Shown: piece by piece, positions 1 to 7,451 of the stretch | How the letters are laid out: each line of letters begins with the position of its first letter | How positions within the stretch are numbered: the stretch's first letter is position 1 | Notes under the pieces: generated by a model | Told to the model about the DNA's origin: nothing | The model's input: only the letters and a program-made list of their open reading frames with translations | The model's database searches: none | Translations under genes and position numbers: made by a program | Assembly (NCBI GenBank): GCA_013042925.1 | Contig: JABDPH010000277.1 | Coordinates: 1-14,800, forward strand | Source: Eudoraea sp. | Lineage (GTDB): Bacteria; Bacteroidota; Bacteroidia; Flavobacteriales; Flavobacteriaceae | Length of the DNA: 14,800 bases | Direction of reading: 5' to 3'

Positions 1-110
1 GTATAACCAAAAGCAAAATGCATTTTATAGTTTTTAAAGAAAGTACCTTCAAAACTAGTATTTACTGAAATTTTTATGCCTTTAGTTACTTGTGTAATCA
101 TCTTTTTCAT
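1..110 (-). CDS. apaG: ApaG family protein, N-terminal part (partial)
   Basis: The minus strand from 110 reads MKKMITQVTKG, then IKISVNTSFEGTFFKNYK and MHFAFGYT, and runs off the window. This is the characteristic start of ApaG (DUF525), a small fibronectin-III-like beta-sandwich protein of about 125-130 residues, so roughly the first 37 residues are visible. ApaG was linked to Co2+/Mg2+ resistance in enterobacteria, but its biochemical role is unsettled. The family match rests on recognising the conserved TKGIKISV and F-x-x-F-A-F-G-Y pattern. The start could be the ATG at 110 or the in-frame ATG at 101; the second gives the usual family length before the TKGI motif. There is no strong Shine-Dalgarno, which is normal for Bacteroidetes. 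Confidence 0.85.
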   Translation of the reverse strand, partial: MKKMITQVTKGIKISVNTSFEGTFFKNYKMHFAFGY

Positions 111-502
111 ACTATTAAATAACGGTACTTCTCTCTGCGAGTAGCTTATCCGTTATAAATGCTAAAATATAAAAAAACGAATTAGGCCTGCTCTATTTAA
201 CAATAGTTTTAATTATGAAGCCAAAGAATAAATCTTCTTTAAACATTATACTTCCAGTGAGAAAATCCAAGCTTTTAGCCACTCACCTCTGATAAATAAT
301 AAAACTATAAATATACTTGAGGTGCCCAAGATAGATAATAGGAAGTGATAATGAAAACTTAAGATTAGATTATCGGTGTATGTATGTTTTTTTCTGATGA
401 ATTTCTGGCTTTTACACCCTTAAATGACAGGTATTTGCGGGGTTGCCGGGTTGTAGTTGATATAGAATATCATTCAAACCCTATTGAAGGTAATATTAAA
501 TA
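111..502. other. Intergenic stretch without a supported gene
   Basis: About 390 AT-rich bases lie between the start of apaG and the end of the HD-domain gene, both on the minus strand. I see no tRNA, convincing hairpin terminator or repeat. A small perfect inverted repeat (GATAT, 459-463, with ATATC, 467-471) has a 3-base loop and no T-run. The only open frames are short and of unnatural composition. It presumably holds the apaG promoter, but no exact TAnnTTTG site was found on that strand; the nearest is a version with one extra spacer base at about 223-231. Confidence 0.5.
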
Positions 503-1111
503 TTATTTCAAATTGGCCGCTAATCGAAGAGATTTAAGTTCCTTTATCTTTTTACTTTTTAACTTCTCACGATTCTTTTTAGCAAAATCAGTATGAAATT
601 TATGATTTTCCAGGAACGAAATTTGTAAGTCTAACCACTCAATTTTATTGGAAACGACCCCCAAATGCATATATTCTTTGAATAGTTTAGCACTAATTTC
701 ATCATAGTCTTTTCTTCCCAGGTAATCTAAATCGGCATCCGCTAAAATTTCTTCGTAAAAGGTCTTTGGTTCCTGTGGCACCTTCGTGGCCCTTATCATT
801 CCATTTATTGTCTCAACTTCCTCTTTTTTAAGAATTGGAGTTAACAATCCTTGTAAAGCAACAATACCACGCTCTTCATGATCTAGGGTAGATTCTGTAA
901 AACCATAATCATGGCAGATTGCAGCTATACGCAAGAGATTAGCTATTTCTACAGGGATGTTGTAATATGCAATATAGTTGTCACAAACGTTGGCGACATC
1001 TATAATATGATCTATAGAATGATAGGAAAGATAATTGGGGAGTTTTTCTCTTAACTGCTCAATAATCTCAAAACAGATTTTTGGATACGAATTTTTATTG
1101 CGAAGAATCAT
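503..1111 (-). CDS. HD-domain phosphohydrolase family protein
   Basis: A 202-residue soluble protein of the HD superfamily, which are metal-dependent phosphohydrolases. The expected metal-binding pattern is visible: H35 in the YHSIDH motif, the H67-D68 doublet in ICHDYGF, H78 in DHEERG, and an aspartate cluster in ADADLDYLG at 124-132. Length and layout fit the small stand-alone HD proteins common in Bacteroidetes. No nucleotide-binding, GGDEF or relA-synthetase domain is fused, so the substrate (nucleotide, cyclic nucleotide or other phosphoester) cannot be read from the sequence. The last 30 residues form a lysine-rich, probably helical tail (KKNREKLKSKKIKELK). No signal peptide or membrane segment is seen, so it should be cytoplasmic. 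It lies 141 bases downstream of the plug gene on the same strand, with a weak terminator between them, so it may be transcribed separately. Confidence 0.82.
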   Translation of the reverse strand: MILRNKNSYPKICFEIIEQLREKLPNYLSYHSIDHIIDVANVCDNYIAYYNIPVEIANLLRIAAICHDYGFTESTLDHEERGIVALQGLLTPILKKEEVETINGMIRATKVPQEPKTFYEEILADADLDYLGRKDYDEISAKLFKEYMHLGVVSNKIEWLDLQISFLENHKFHTDFAKKNREKLKSKKIKELKSLRLAANLK

Positions 1112-1227
1112 TTATCCCAATCCTCAGAATTTTAAGTATATAGATTTAAACCCAATGTTATGAAAATTATTGTAATAATTCGATTTAAATATCAGGAAAT
1201 TGTTTTTTTAAAATGCACTAAATAGTT

Positions 1228-1253
1228 AAAAAACAATACTTTACAAAAGTACT
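1228..1253 (-). terminator. Candidate terminator of the T9SS plug gene
   Basis: On the minus strand an 8-bp stem (1253-1246 pairing with 1242-1235, one G-U pair) with a 3-base loop is followed by a run of six T (1233-1228). The stem begins in the stop codon of the plug gene. It is AT-rich and so thermodynamically weak, but stem plus U-run is the right architecture. The same bases contain a TAnnTTTG match (1251-1244), so the site might instead be a promoter for the HD gene. Confidence 0.42.
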
Positions 1254-2497
1254 TAGTTGGTAATGTTCTCTGAGTTTGTAGTCCCTATTCCAATTATACT
1301 ATCATATAAATCACCAAAATTTCTGTAATAAACGAGTATTAAGTAATTGTTTTCCGTGAAATTAAAATTGCCACAAACTTTATTAAGGTCAATTTCGCCA
1401 TCCTCATTTTTAAGTACATATTTATAATTGTAAAAACCTTGTTTGAATTTTATTACTGCCTCCATATTTCCTGTTTCGGAATTGTAAATCATTTTATTCT
1501 CTTCCTCAAGGGCATAATTATTGAATTTTCCATATACGTAAATCTCATTTAATCCAATGTCCATAGTATAGGGGAGACTGAAATGAATCATTGTATATTC
1601 TGATTCCCTGGATGGATCTTCACCCTGTAAAGTTCGAATTACAAAATCACCATTAATATCGGGAAAGTAGGTATATGCCTTATCATATCTATAGTCGTCT
1701 GTAAAAAGATAATGATTGTAAAGATCATCATATTCAATTCGGGAAATTGAAGAAGTAGGTGCCCGTAAATCACTAGTGTCAAAATTCAGGAATTCATTCC
1801 CGCCAAAGAAGCTGGTTTCAACATCATATTTATAAGCAAGTGAATTACCCAAAGTAAATTGGGGTGGTACATTTGTGATGACATTAGACCATTGATAATT
1901 TTGAATTATGGCAATTTTCACCTCCTTAATAGGATTGACAAGTTGAAGATTGAATGGAGTAATTGTAAATTGTACTGATTGCTTCTGATTTAGTAAATCA
2001 AAATTTCTGGAATTTCTGGTAGTGGCAGCAACCTGGGCTAAATCCCTGTAAACCACGAATCTTCTTGAAAATTGAAGTTCGTTATAAGCATTATAAACTT
2101 CAAGCATATAATTGCCGCTGACTTTAAGACTAACGACTTTATTGGGAATTGTCAATTGATAATTAGAATAGGCCTCCAATGTATTATAACTGTTTGTGTA
2201 ATTAATGATCCTTTGGTTATCTGCTCCTCTAAGATATTGCGACTTTAATAGTTCAGAAGGGGTCCAGTCATAATTGCAATAAACAATTTTGAAATAATAG
2301 TCTTGCTCGCTGGCAGTTAAATCATCAAACTCGAGATAAATCGGATCTCCCAATTTAATTATAGGGAACTGATCTTCAGTTGGTCCTTTAAAAATAATAG
2401 TCTTTATATTTTCAGGTGGATTTACCTCTTCCTGTATCTGTGAATACAATTGGGTGGTAAGGAAAAAGAAAAATATTTGTTTAACAAATAAACGCAT
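1253..2497 (-). CDS. Type IX secretion system plug protein (DUF5103 family)
   Basis: A 414-residue exported protein of the Bacteroidetes-specific family formerly called DUF5103. Structures of the SprA translocon show a member of this family, Plug, closing the periplasmic end of the outer-membrane channel. I chose the ATG at 2497 rather than the in-frame ATG at 2551. From 2497 the protein opens with a proper signal peptide (MRLFVKQIFFFFLTTQLYSQ), and the likely promoter at 2566-2573 would leave the longer start almost without a leader. Family features include an N-terminal beta domain with IKTIIF, YYFKIVYCNYDW and SQYLRG, an FxRRFVVY segment, and a C-terminal YVYGKFNNYAL / FKQGFYNYKYV region like carbohydrate-binding-module folds. 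No T9SS sorting domain is seen at the end. It is divergent from nqrA, and no other T9SS gene lies in view. The family assignment is from memory of these motifs. Confidence 0.82.
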   Translation of the reverse strand: MRLFVKQIFFFFLTTQLYSQIQEEVNPPENIKTIIFKGPTEDQFPIIKLGDPIYLEFDDLTASEQDYYFKIVYCNYDWTPSELLKSQYLRGADNQRIINYTNSYNTLEAYSNYQLTIPNKVVSLKVSGNYMLEVYNAYNELQFSRRFVVYRDLAQVAATTRNSRNFDLLNQKQSVQFTITPFNLQLVNPIKEVKIAIIQNYQWSNVITNVPPQFTLGNSLAYKYDVETSFFGGNEFLNFDTSDLRAPTSSISRIEYDDLYNHYLFTDDYRYDKAYTYFPDINGDFVIRTLQGEDPSRESEYTMIHFSLPYTMDIGLNEIYVYGKFNNYALEEENKMIYNSETGNMEAVIKFKQGFYNYKYVLKNEDGEIDLNKVCGNFNFTENNYLILVYYRNFGDLYDSIIGIGTTNSENITN

Positions 2498-2565
2498 TTT
2501 TGGCCTGTATTTGGGGTAAAGGTAAACAAAATGCATACCGAAAAAAGTCATATCGGTGTAATGCC

Positions 2566-2573
2566 CAAAATTA
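2566..2573 (-). promoter_or_regulatory. Candidate -7 element for the plug gene
   Basis: The minus strand reads TAATTTTG, an exact match to the Bacteroidetes -7 consensus TAnnTTTG. Transcription from here would give a leader of about 60 bases before the ATG at 2497. No clear TTTG -33 element is seen at the usual distance, so the call is moderate. Confidence 0.45.
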
Positions 2574-2584
2574 TAGTCAATAAT

Positions 2585-2615
2585 TATGAAAACAGTGTCA
2601 TAAGTACTATTTTTG
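2585..2615 (+). promoter_or_regulatory. Candidate nqr operon promoter
   Basis: TATTTTTG at 2608-2615 matches the Bacteroidetes -7 consensus TAnnTTTG exactly. TATG at 2585-2588, 19 bases upstream, is three of four to the TTTG -33 element. Transcription would begin at about 2620-2625, some 25-30 bases before the nqrA ATG. It stands back to back with the plug-gene promoter, with 34 bases between the two -7 elements. Confidence 0.55.
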
Positions 2616-2649
2616 GTCGAAATTTTGTTAAACTAAATGTTTACAATTT

Positions 2650-3999
2650 ATGTCTAAAGACATTAGGATCAAGAAAGGCCTGGACATTAATCTTGTCGGT
2701 GTTGCAGAACAAAATACATCGAAAGCAGTTCTAAGTAATGTTTACGCCATCAATCTCCTGGATTTTCATGGAATAATGCCCAAGATGTTAGTTAAACATG
2801 GGGCAGAGGTAAAGGCAGGAGAACCCTTGTTTTACAGTAAAGACAATCAGGACATGCTTTTCGCTTCTCCTGTAAGTGGAGAATTAATTGAAATTACCAG
2901 AGGAGCGCGCAGAAGAATACTTACTATTAAAATTCTTGCAGATAAGTCTCAGGAGTATCTGGAACTCTCCTCACCAGGACCAGGAGCCGATTCAGAAGAA
3001 ATTAAGGCTGTACTTCTTAAATCGGGGTGCTGGCCTTTTATAAAGCAACGCCCCTATGATGTAGTCGCGGATCCTACAGCTACTCCCAAGGCAATCTTTG
3101 TTTCGGCATATGCTACTGCTCCATTGGCTGCTGACTTGAATTATACCCTAACAGGAAAGGAAAAAGAACTTCAGGCGGCCTTAACTGCTTTATCTAAACT
3201 TACACCTGGTAAGGTTCATGTTTCAGTTGGCAAGGGGTCCAATTCTCCTTTTACCAATCTCGAAGATATAGAATTACATAAAGTATCCGGACCACATCCG
3301 GCTGGATTGGTGGGCACCCAAATAAACAAATTAGATCCAATAAATAAGGGCGAACTAGTTTGGACTGTTACTCCCCAGGATCTTGTAATAATTGGTGAGT
3401 TACTGTTAACAGGCAAATTTAATGCACAGCGCACTATTGCACTTGCCGGTTCATCTGTGAAGTCTCCAAAGTATTTTACAACAAAAATAGGTGCGGAGAT
3501 AGCCACATTTTTATACGCCAGTGGCGTGAAAGAGGAAAAATTTCGTGTGATTAACGGAGATGTCCTTACAGGTAAAAAAACGAGTCCGGATGGATTTCTC
3601 GGTTTTTATAACAATACGGTAAGTGTTATCCCTGAAGGAGATGATTACGAATTTTTTGGTTGGAACAAACCAGTATTTGATAAAATATCATCTACCAGAG
3701 CACTAACATTTTCATGGTTGCAACCTAAAAAGAAATATGATCTAGATACAAATACAAATGGAGAACACAGAGCATTTGTAGTAACCGGGATGTATGAGGA
3801 GGTATTTCCTTTAGATATTTATCCGCTTCAGCTATTAAAAGCTTGTATGGTTAAAGATTTGGATGAAATGGAACAACTTGGATTATATGAGGTTATTCCT
3901 GAGGATTTTTCATTGACTGAATTTATTTGTATTTCCAAACAACCTCATCAAAAGATAATTCGGGAAGGATTGGATTTATTACAAAAAGAAATAGGATAA
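2650..3999 (+). CDS. nqrA: Na+-translocating NADH:quinone reductase subunit A
   Basis: A 449-residue peripheral, cytoplasmic-face subunit of Na+-NQR, of normal family length. NqrA carries no bound redox cofactor of its own and is implicated in quinone/inhibitor binding next to NqrB. Family landmarks include the start KDIRIKKGLDINLVG, a barrel-sandwich-like N-terminal part (HGAEVKAGEPLFYSKD, ASPVSGEL), the central segment LLLTGKFNAQRTIALAGS, INGDVLTGKK, and GFLGFYNNTVSVIPEG. No membrane segment or signal peptide is present. The ATG at 2650 begins the family-typical N-terminus. It is the first gene of nqrABCDEF; nqrB follows after 2 bases. Expression is probably driven by the promoter at 2585-2615. 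Confidence 0.97.
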   Translation: MSKDIRIKKGLDINLVGVAEQNTSKAVLSNVYAINLLDFHGIMPKMLVKHGAEVKAGEPLFYSKDNQDMLFASPVSGELIEITRGARRRILTIKILADKSQEYLELSSPGPGADSEEIKAVLLKSGCWPFIKQRPYDVVADPTATPKAIFVSAYATAPLAADLNYTLTGKEKELQAALTALSKLTPGKVHVSVGKGSNSPFTNLEDIELHKVSGPHPAGLVGTQINKLDPINKGELVWTVTPQDLVIIGELLLTGKFNAQRTIALAGSSVKSPKYFTTKIGAEIATFLYASGVKEEKFRVINGDVLTGKKTSPDGFLGFYNNTVSVIPEGDDYEFFGWNKPVFDKISSTRALTFSWLQPKKKYDLDTNTNGEHRAFVVTGMYEEVFPLDIYPLQLLKACMVKDLDEMEQLGLYEVIPEDFSLTEFICISKQPHQKIIREGLDLLQKEIG

Positions 4000-4001
4000 A
4001 A

Positions 4002-5276
4002 ATGAGCAATAAAAGATTGACCTTTAAGAAGAGATTGCATATTTTGAAACACAGGTACAGGGGTAAAAAGATGGCTCCTGCCTTCAATGCCTTTCATACA
4101 TTTTTGTTTTCTCCTGATGAAACCACACATACTGGATCTCATATAAGAGCGGTAGACGATTTAAAGCGCACAATGAATACCGTGATTATGGCGCTGATTC
4201 CTGTGCTGTTGTTTTCATTTTTTAATACGGGATATCAACATTATTCGGCAATAAACGGTTTTCCGGAAAATTTTTCGGTTATGGAACATTTTCTTACCTG
4301 GGATAACTTCTGGTTGGGATTTGTATTGGTTATGCCTCTGGTTATCGTTTCATACGGTGTAGGATTACTAATTGAATTTATTTTTGCTGTCATTAAAGGT
4401 CATGAAGTAGAAGAAGGTTATCTCGTAACAGGGATGCTGGTGCCATTAATAGTTCCCGTAGATACTCCCCTGTGGATGTTAGCTGTAGCCGTTGTGTTTG
4501 GTGTAGTTATAGGCAAAGAAGTTTTTGGAGGAACGGGAATGAATATATTAAATCCTGCACTGACTATTAGGGCTTTTTTGTTTTTTGCGTACCCCACATG
4601 GATGAGTGGAGATAAAGTCTGGGTCCACGGTGCTGTTGAACGTGCAGGTACAGCAGATGCCATTTCAGGTGAAACTATTCTGGGATATCTCGCTCAGAAC
4701 AATACAAGCGAATTTTCTTATTCAGTTTCTGATATGTTTTTTGGGTTTATTCCCGGTTCAGTAGGAGAGACCTCGGTATTTTTAATATTACTCGGTGGAC
4801 TATTCCTGATTTTCAGTAAAATAGCGAGCTGGCGAATTATGGTAAGTGCGGTAGCCGGTTCTTTGGTTATGGGCCTTATCTTTAATGGGATAGTTGATTT
4901 GGGCTGGATTGGTGAAAGAAGTACTTTTTACGGATTGATGAGCTTTGATTTCTGGAAACACCTATTGGTAGGAGGCCTGGCATTTGGTATTGTGTATATG
5001 GCCACAGACCCCGTAACCGGATCTCAAACCAATAAGGGCAAATGGATTTACGGATTTCTCATAGGCTTTATCTCGGTGATGATACGAGTATTTAACCCTG
5101 CTTATCCCGAAGGCGTGTTCCTTGCAATACTGTTGATGAATGTATTTGCACCGACTATTGATCATTATGTTATTAAGGGTAATATCAGAAGAAGGATGAA
5201 GCGCATGAAGCAAGCAACTATTTTCCCTAAAAGCACTGATGGGAAAGCCGAAGAACTTAAGGTAGAAACGATTTAA
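4002..5276 (+). CDS. nqrB: Na+-translocating NADH:quinone reductase subunit B
   Basis: A 424-residue integral membrane subunit with about ten hydrophobic segments. It holds covalent FMN, binds riboflavin and is the main Na+-conducting and quinone-reducing subunit. The open frame extends upstream into nqrA, but the ATG at 4002, two bases after the nqrA stop, gives the family N-terminus (MSNKRLTFKKRLHILK...APAFNAFHTFLFSP). Family motifs include GKEVFGGTGMNILNPAL at 171-187, the region around TDPVTG, and FNPAYPEG near the C-terminus. The covalent-flavin threonine should be T225 in DAISGET. The usual motif is SGAT, so Glu replaces Ala just before the acceptor. The C-terminal tail is basic and then polar (IRRRMKRMK). 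It should be flavinylated by the ApbE encoded at 9159-10190. Confidence 0.96.
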   Translation: MSNKRLTFKKRLHILKHRYRGKKMAPAFNAFHTFLFSPDETTHTGSHIRAVDDLKRTMNTVIMALIPVLLFSFFNTGYQHYSAINGFPENFSVMEHFLTWDNFWLGFVLVMPLVIVSYGVGLLIEFIFAVIKGHEVEEGYLVTGMLVPLIVPVDTPLWMLAVAVVFGVVIGKEVFGGTGMNILNPALTIRAFLFFAYPTWMSGDKVWVHGAVERAGTADAISGETILGYLAQNNTSEFSYSVSDMFFGFIPGSVGETSVFLILLGGLFLIFSKIASWRIMVSAVAGSLVMGLIFNGIVDLGWIGERSTFYGLMSFDFWKHLLVGGLAFGIVYMATDPVTGSQTNKGKWIYGFLIGFISVMIRVFNPAYPEGVFLAILLMNVFAPTIDHYVIKGNIRRRMKRMKQATIFPKSTDGKAEELKVETI

Positions 5277-5278
5277 TT

Positions 5279-6028
5279 ATGGCATTTAATAAAGAAAATA
5301 ATAGTTACACCATAGTCTTTGCCGCTATAATGGTTATTGTTGTTGGATCTGTCCTTGCATATCTGGCCTCTGCTCTAAGTGGCAAAATTGAGGAGAATGA
5401 GAGATTTGAAAAGCAGCAGAATATTCTCTATGCCATGGGTGTCAATGAAAATAAGAATGAGGGCAGCGTTAATTTCGTACCTACAGATAGAGTAGAAACT
5501 GAATTTTCAAAATATATCACTGAGCAACTGGTAATAAATGGGGATCAGGTAACAAATAAAGATGAGGCCTACCTTATTGACCTTAAAAAGCAAATAGCTG
5601 CTATCAAAAAAGGAGAGTCTGCAGAGCTCCCGGTTTTTATAGGAGAAAAAGAAGGAAATAAATATTACATCATACCTATGTACGGTAAAGGGCTGTGGGA
5701 CGCCATTTGGGGATTTATAGCACTGAATGAGAATATGGTTGTCCAGGGGGTTTATTTTGATCATAAAGCAGAAACACCAGGTCTTGGGGCTAATATAAAA
5801 CAGCGTTATTTCATGGATGATTTTATCGGGGAATCGGTATTGAATAATAATCAGCTGAAAGGCATTGCTGTGGCGAAAGGTAATAATGATCCGGTTAATA
5901 ACATAAAGGACGACAACGAGGTAGATGCCCTTGCGGGAGCCACAATAACAGGTAATGGGGTTTCGGCTATGATTAGGGAGAGCATAAATTTATATAAGGA
6001 CTATTTAGAAACAATTAGAGTTAATTAG
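5279..6028 (+). CDS. nqrC: Na+-translocating NADH:quinone reductase subunit C
   Basis: A 249-residue subunit with one N-terminal membrane anchor (about residues 10-32) and a periplasmic FMN-binding domain. The flavinylation motif is canonical: DALAGATITGNG, with the acceptor threonine at T222. The conserved ETPGLG (165-170) and YGKGLWDAIWGF segments around the flavin pocket are also present. NqrC relays electrons from the NqrD/E iron centre to the NqrB FMN. It starts 2 bases after nqrB and ends 2 bases before nqrD, so translation is probably coupled. Length is close to the family norm. Confidence 0.97.
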   Translation: MAFNKENNSYTIVFAAIMVIVVGSVLAYLASALSGKIEENERFEKQQNILYAMGVNENKNEGSVNFVPTDRVETEFSKYITEQLVINGDQVTNKDEAYLIDLKKQIAAIKKGESAELPVFIGEKEGNKYYIIPMYGKGLWDAIWGFIALNENMVVQGVYFDHKAETPGLGANIKQRYFMDDFIGESVLNNNQLKGIAVAKGNNDPVNNIKDDNEVDALAGATITGNGVSAMIRESINLYKDYLETIRVN

Positions 6029-6030
6029 AA

Positions 6031-6678
6031 ATGGCATTACTTTCAAAGAAAGACACAAACCTGATTTTAGACCCACTTGCGGATAACAATCCAATTACAA
6101 TCCAGGTTCTTGGTATTTGTTCTGCACTAGCTATTACCGCAGAATTGCAAGCCTCTGTAGTTATGGCCATTTCTGTTCTTTTTGTATTAGGAGTAGGAAA
6201 TGTCGTTATTTCTCTTTTGAGAAATATCATACCTACTAAGATTAGGATTATAGTTCAACTAATAGTTGTGGCGACATTAGTAATTATCGTTGATCAGGTT
6301 CTTAAGGCTTTTGCCTATGAATTGAGTAAGACACTATCTGTTTTTGTTGGTTTAATTATTACAAACTGCATCATTATGGGTAGGTTTGAAGCCTTTGCTT
6401 TGGGTAATGGTCCCTGGAAGGCTTTTTTAGATGGTATTGGAAATGCTCTGGGATATGGAATAATCCTTATAATAGTAGGCTTTTTCAGAGAGTTATTGGG
6501 CTCAGGAACTTTATTTGGATTTAAGGTTTTTGGAGATCCGGTAGCTAAAACAGGATTGTATGCTACTGGCTATGAGAATAACGGATTTATGATTATTCCC
6601 CCGGCTGCTTTAATTGTTGTTGGGATAATTATCTGGGTACAACGCTCCAAAAACAGAGCGCTTATTGAAGAAAACTAA
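6031..6678 (+). CDS. nqrD: Na+-translocating NADH:quinone reductase subunit D
   Basis: A 215-residue integral membrane protein with about six hydrophobic helices, homologous to NqrE and RnfE. The two conserved half-channel cysteines are C30 (VLGICSALA) and C113 (ITNCIIMGR), matching Vibrio C29 and C112. With the pair in NqrE they coordinate the intramembrane iron centre. Typical segments are GRFEAFALGNGPWKAFLDGIGN and FFRELLGSGTLFG. It starts 2 bases after the nqrC stop. Confidence 0.97.
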   Translation: MALLSKKDTNLILDPLADNNPITIQVLGICSALAITAELQASVVMAISVLFVLGVGNVVISLLRNIIPTKIRIIVQLIVVATLVIIVDQVLKAFAYELSKTLSVFVGLIITNCIIMGRFEAFALGNGPWKAFLDGIGNALGYGIILIIVGFFRELLGSGTLFGFKVFGDPVAKTGLYATGYENNGFMIIPPAALIVVGIIIWVQRSKNRALIEEN

Positions 6679-6698
6679 TTTACTTTTAAAAGAGTATT

Positions 6699-7451
6699 AT
6701 GTTAGAACATATTGAATTATTTTTTAAATCCATCTTTATAGACAACATGGTCTTCGCCGTGTTCTTGGGGATGTGCTCGTATTTGGCTGTGTCTAAAAAA
6801 GTAGCCACTGCAGTGGGATTGGGAGCCGCCGTTATATTTGTATTGGCAGTTACAGTGCCACTTAATTGGTTATTGGATCAATATCTCCTGAGAGATGGTG
6901 CCCTTGTGTGGTTAGGCCCTGAGTACGCCGATTATAATTTGAGTTTTTTATCATTTATTCTTTTTATAGCTACCATAGCAACTATGGTGCAATTGGTAGA
7001 AATTGTTGTTGAAAAATTTTCACCTGCTTTATACAATTCCCTTGGAATATTTTTACCCTTAATTGCGGTTAACTGTGCTATTTTGGGCGGATCTCTGTTT
7101 ATGCAGTCAAGGGAAATTGAAACATTGGGATTAGCTTTTAATTACGGGGTTAGTTCGGGAATAGGATGGTTTTTGGCCATTTTAGCAATCGCGGCTATTC
7201 GGGAAAAGATTAGGTATTCAAATGTTCCTGCACCATTGAGAGGCCTTGGAATTACTTTCATCATTACCGGTTTAATGGGAATAGGTTTTCAAAGTTTTGG
7301 TGGGATGCTTACCGGAGGGGATGAAGCGCCGGCAGCGGTAGAAGAAACTACAGCTGAAAAGATTGAAGAGAACAAGGTAATAGTTGAAGTTGAAGAAGAA
7401 ATAGATGAGAAAGAGATTTCTTATAACGATTTAATAATAGAAGAGGAATGA
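6699..7451 (+). CDS. nqrE: Na+-translocating NADH:quinone reductase subunit E, with acidic C-terminal tail
   Basis: A 250-residue protein whose first ~203 residues are a standard six-helix NqrE (LFFKSIFIDNMVFAVFLGMC, VNCAILGGSLF, AIREKIRYSNVPAPLRGLGI). C26 and C126 are the conserved cysteines that share the NqrD/E iron site. The family is normally about 200 residues. Here residues 204-250 add a soluble, highly acidic tail (15 Glu and 3 Asp) ending in NDLIIEEE. The reading frame through the tail is uninterrupted, and the nqrF ATG overlaps the stop codon, so the tail looks like real coding sequence and not a frameshift artefact. The role of the tail is unknown. A 20-base gap separates it from nqrD. 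Confidence 0.96.
   Translation: MLEHIELFFKSIFIDNMVFAVFLGMCSYLAVSKKVATAVGLGAAVIFVLAVTVPLNWLLDQYLLRDGALVWLGPEYADYNLSFLSFILFIATIATMVQLVEIVVEKFSPALYNSLGIFLPLIAVNCAILGGSLFMQSREIETLGLAFNYGVSSGIGWFLAILAIAAIREKIRYSNVPAPLRGLGITFIITGLMGIGFQSFGGMLTGGDEAPAAVEETTAEKIEENKVIVEVEEEIDEKEISYNDLIIEEE

Noticed and set aside
459..471. Short inverted repeat GATAT-AGA-ATATC as terminator of the HD gene
   Set aside because: The stem is only 5 bp, pure AT except one pair, and not followed by a T-run on the minus strand.
384..596. 70-codon plus-strand frame overlapping the end of the HD-domain gene
   Set aside because: It overlaps the real gene by about 94 bases, its composition in that part is just the antisense of the HD gene's lysine-rich tail, and it shows no recognisable family.
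2498..2551. Longer start for the plug protein at 2551
   Set aside because: It would bury the signal peptide behind 18 extra residues and leave almost no leader from the likely promoter.
3927..4001. Upstream extension of nqrB into nqrA
   Set aside because: The extra 25 residues are an out-of-frame reading of the nqrA end; the ATG at 4002 gives the family N-terminus.
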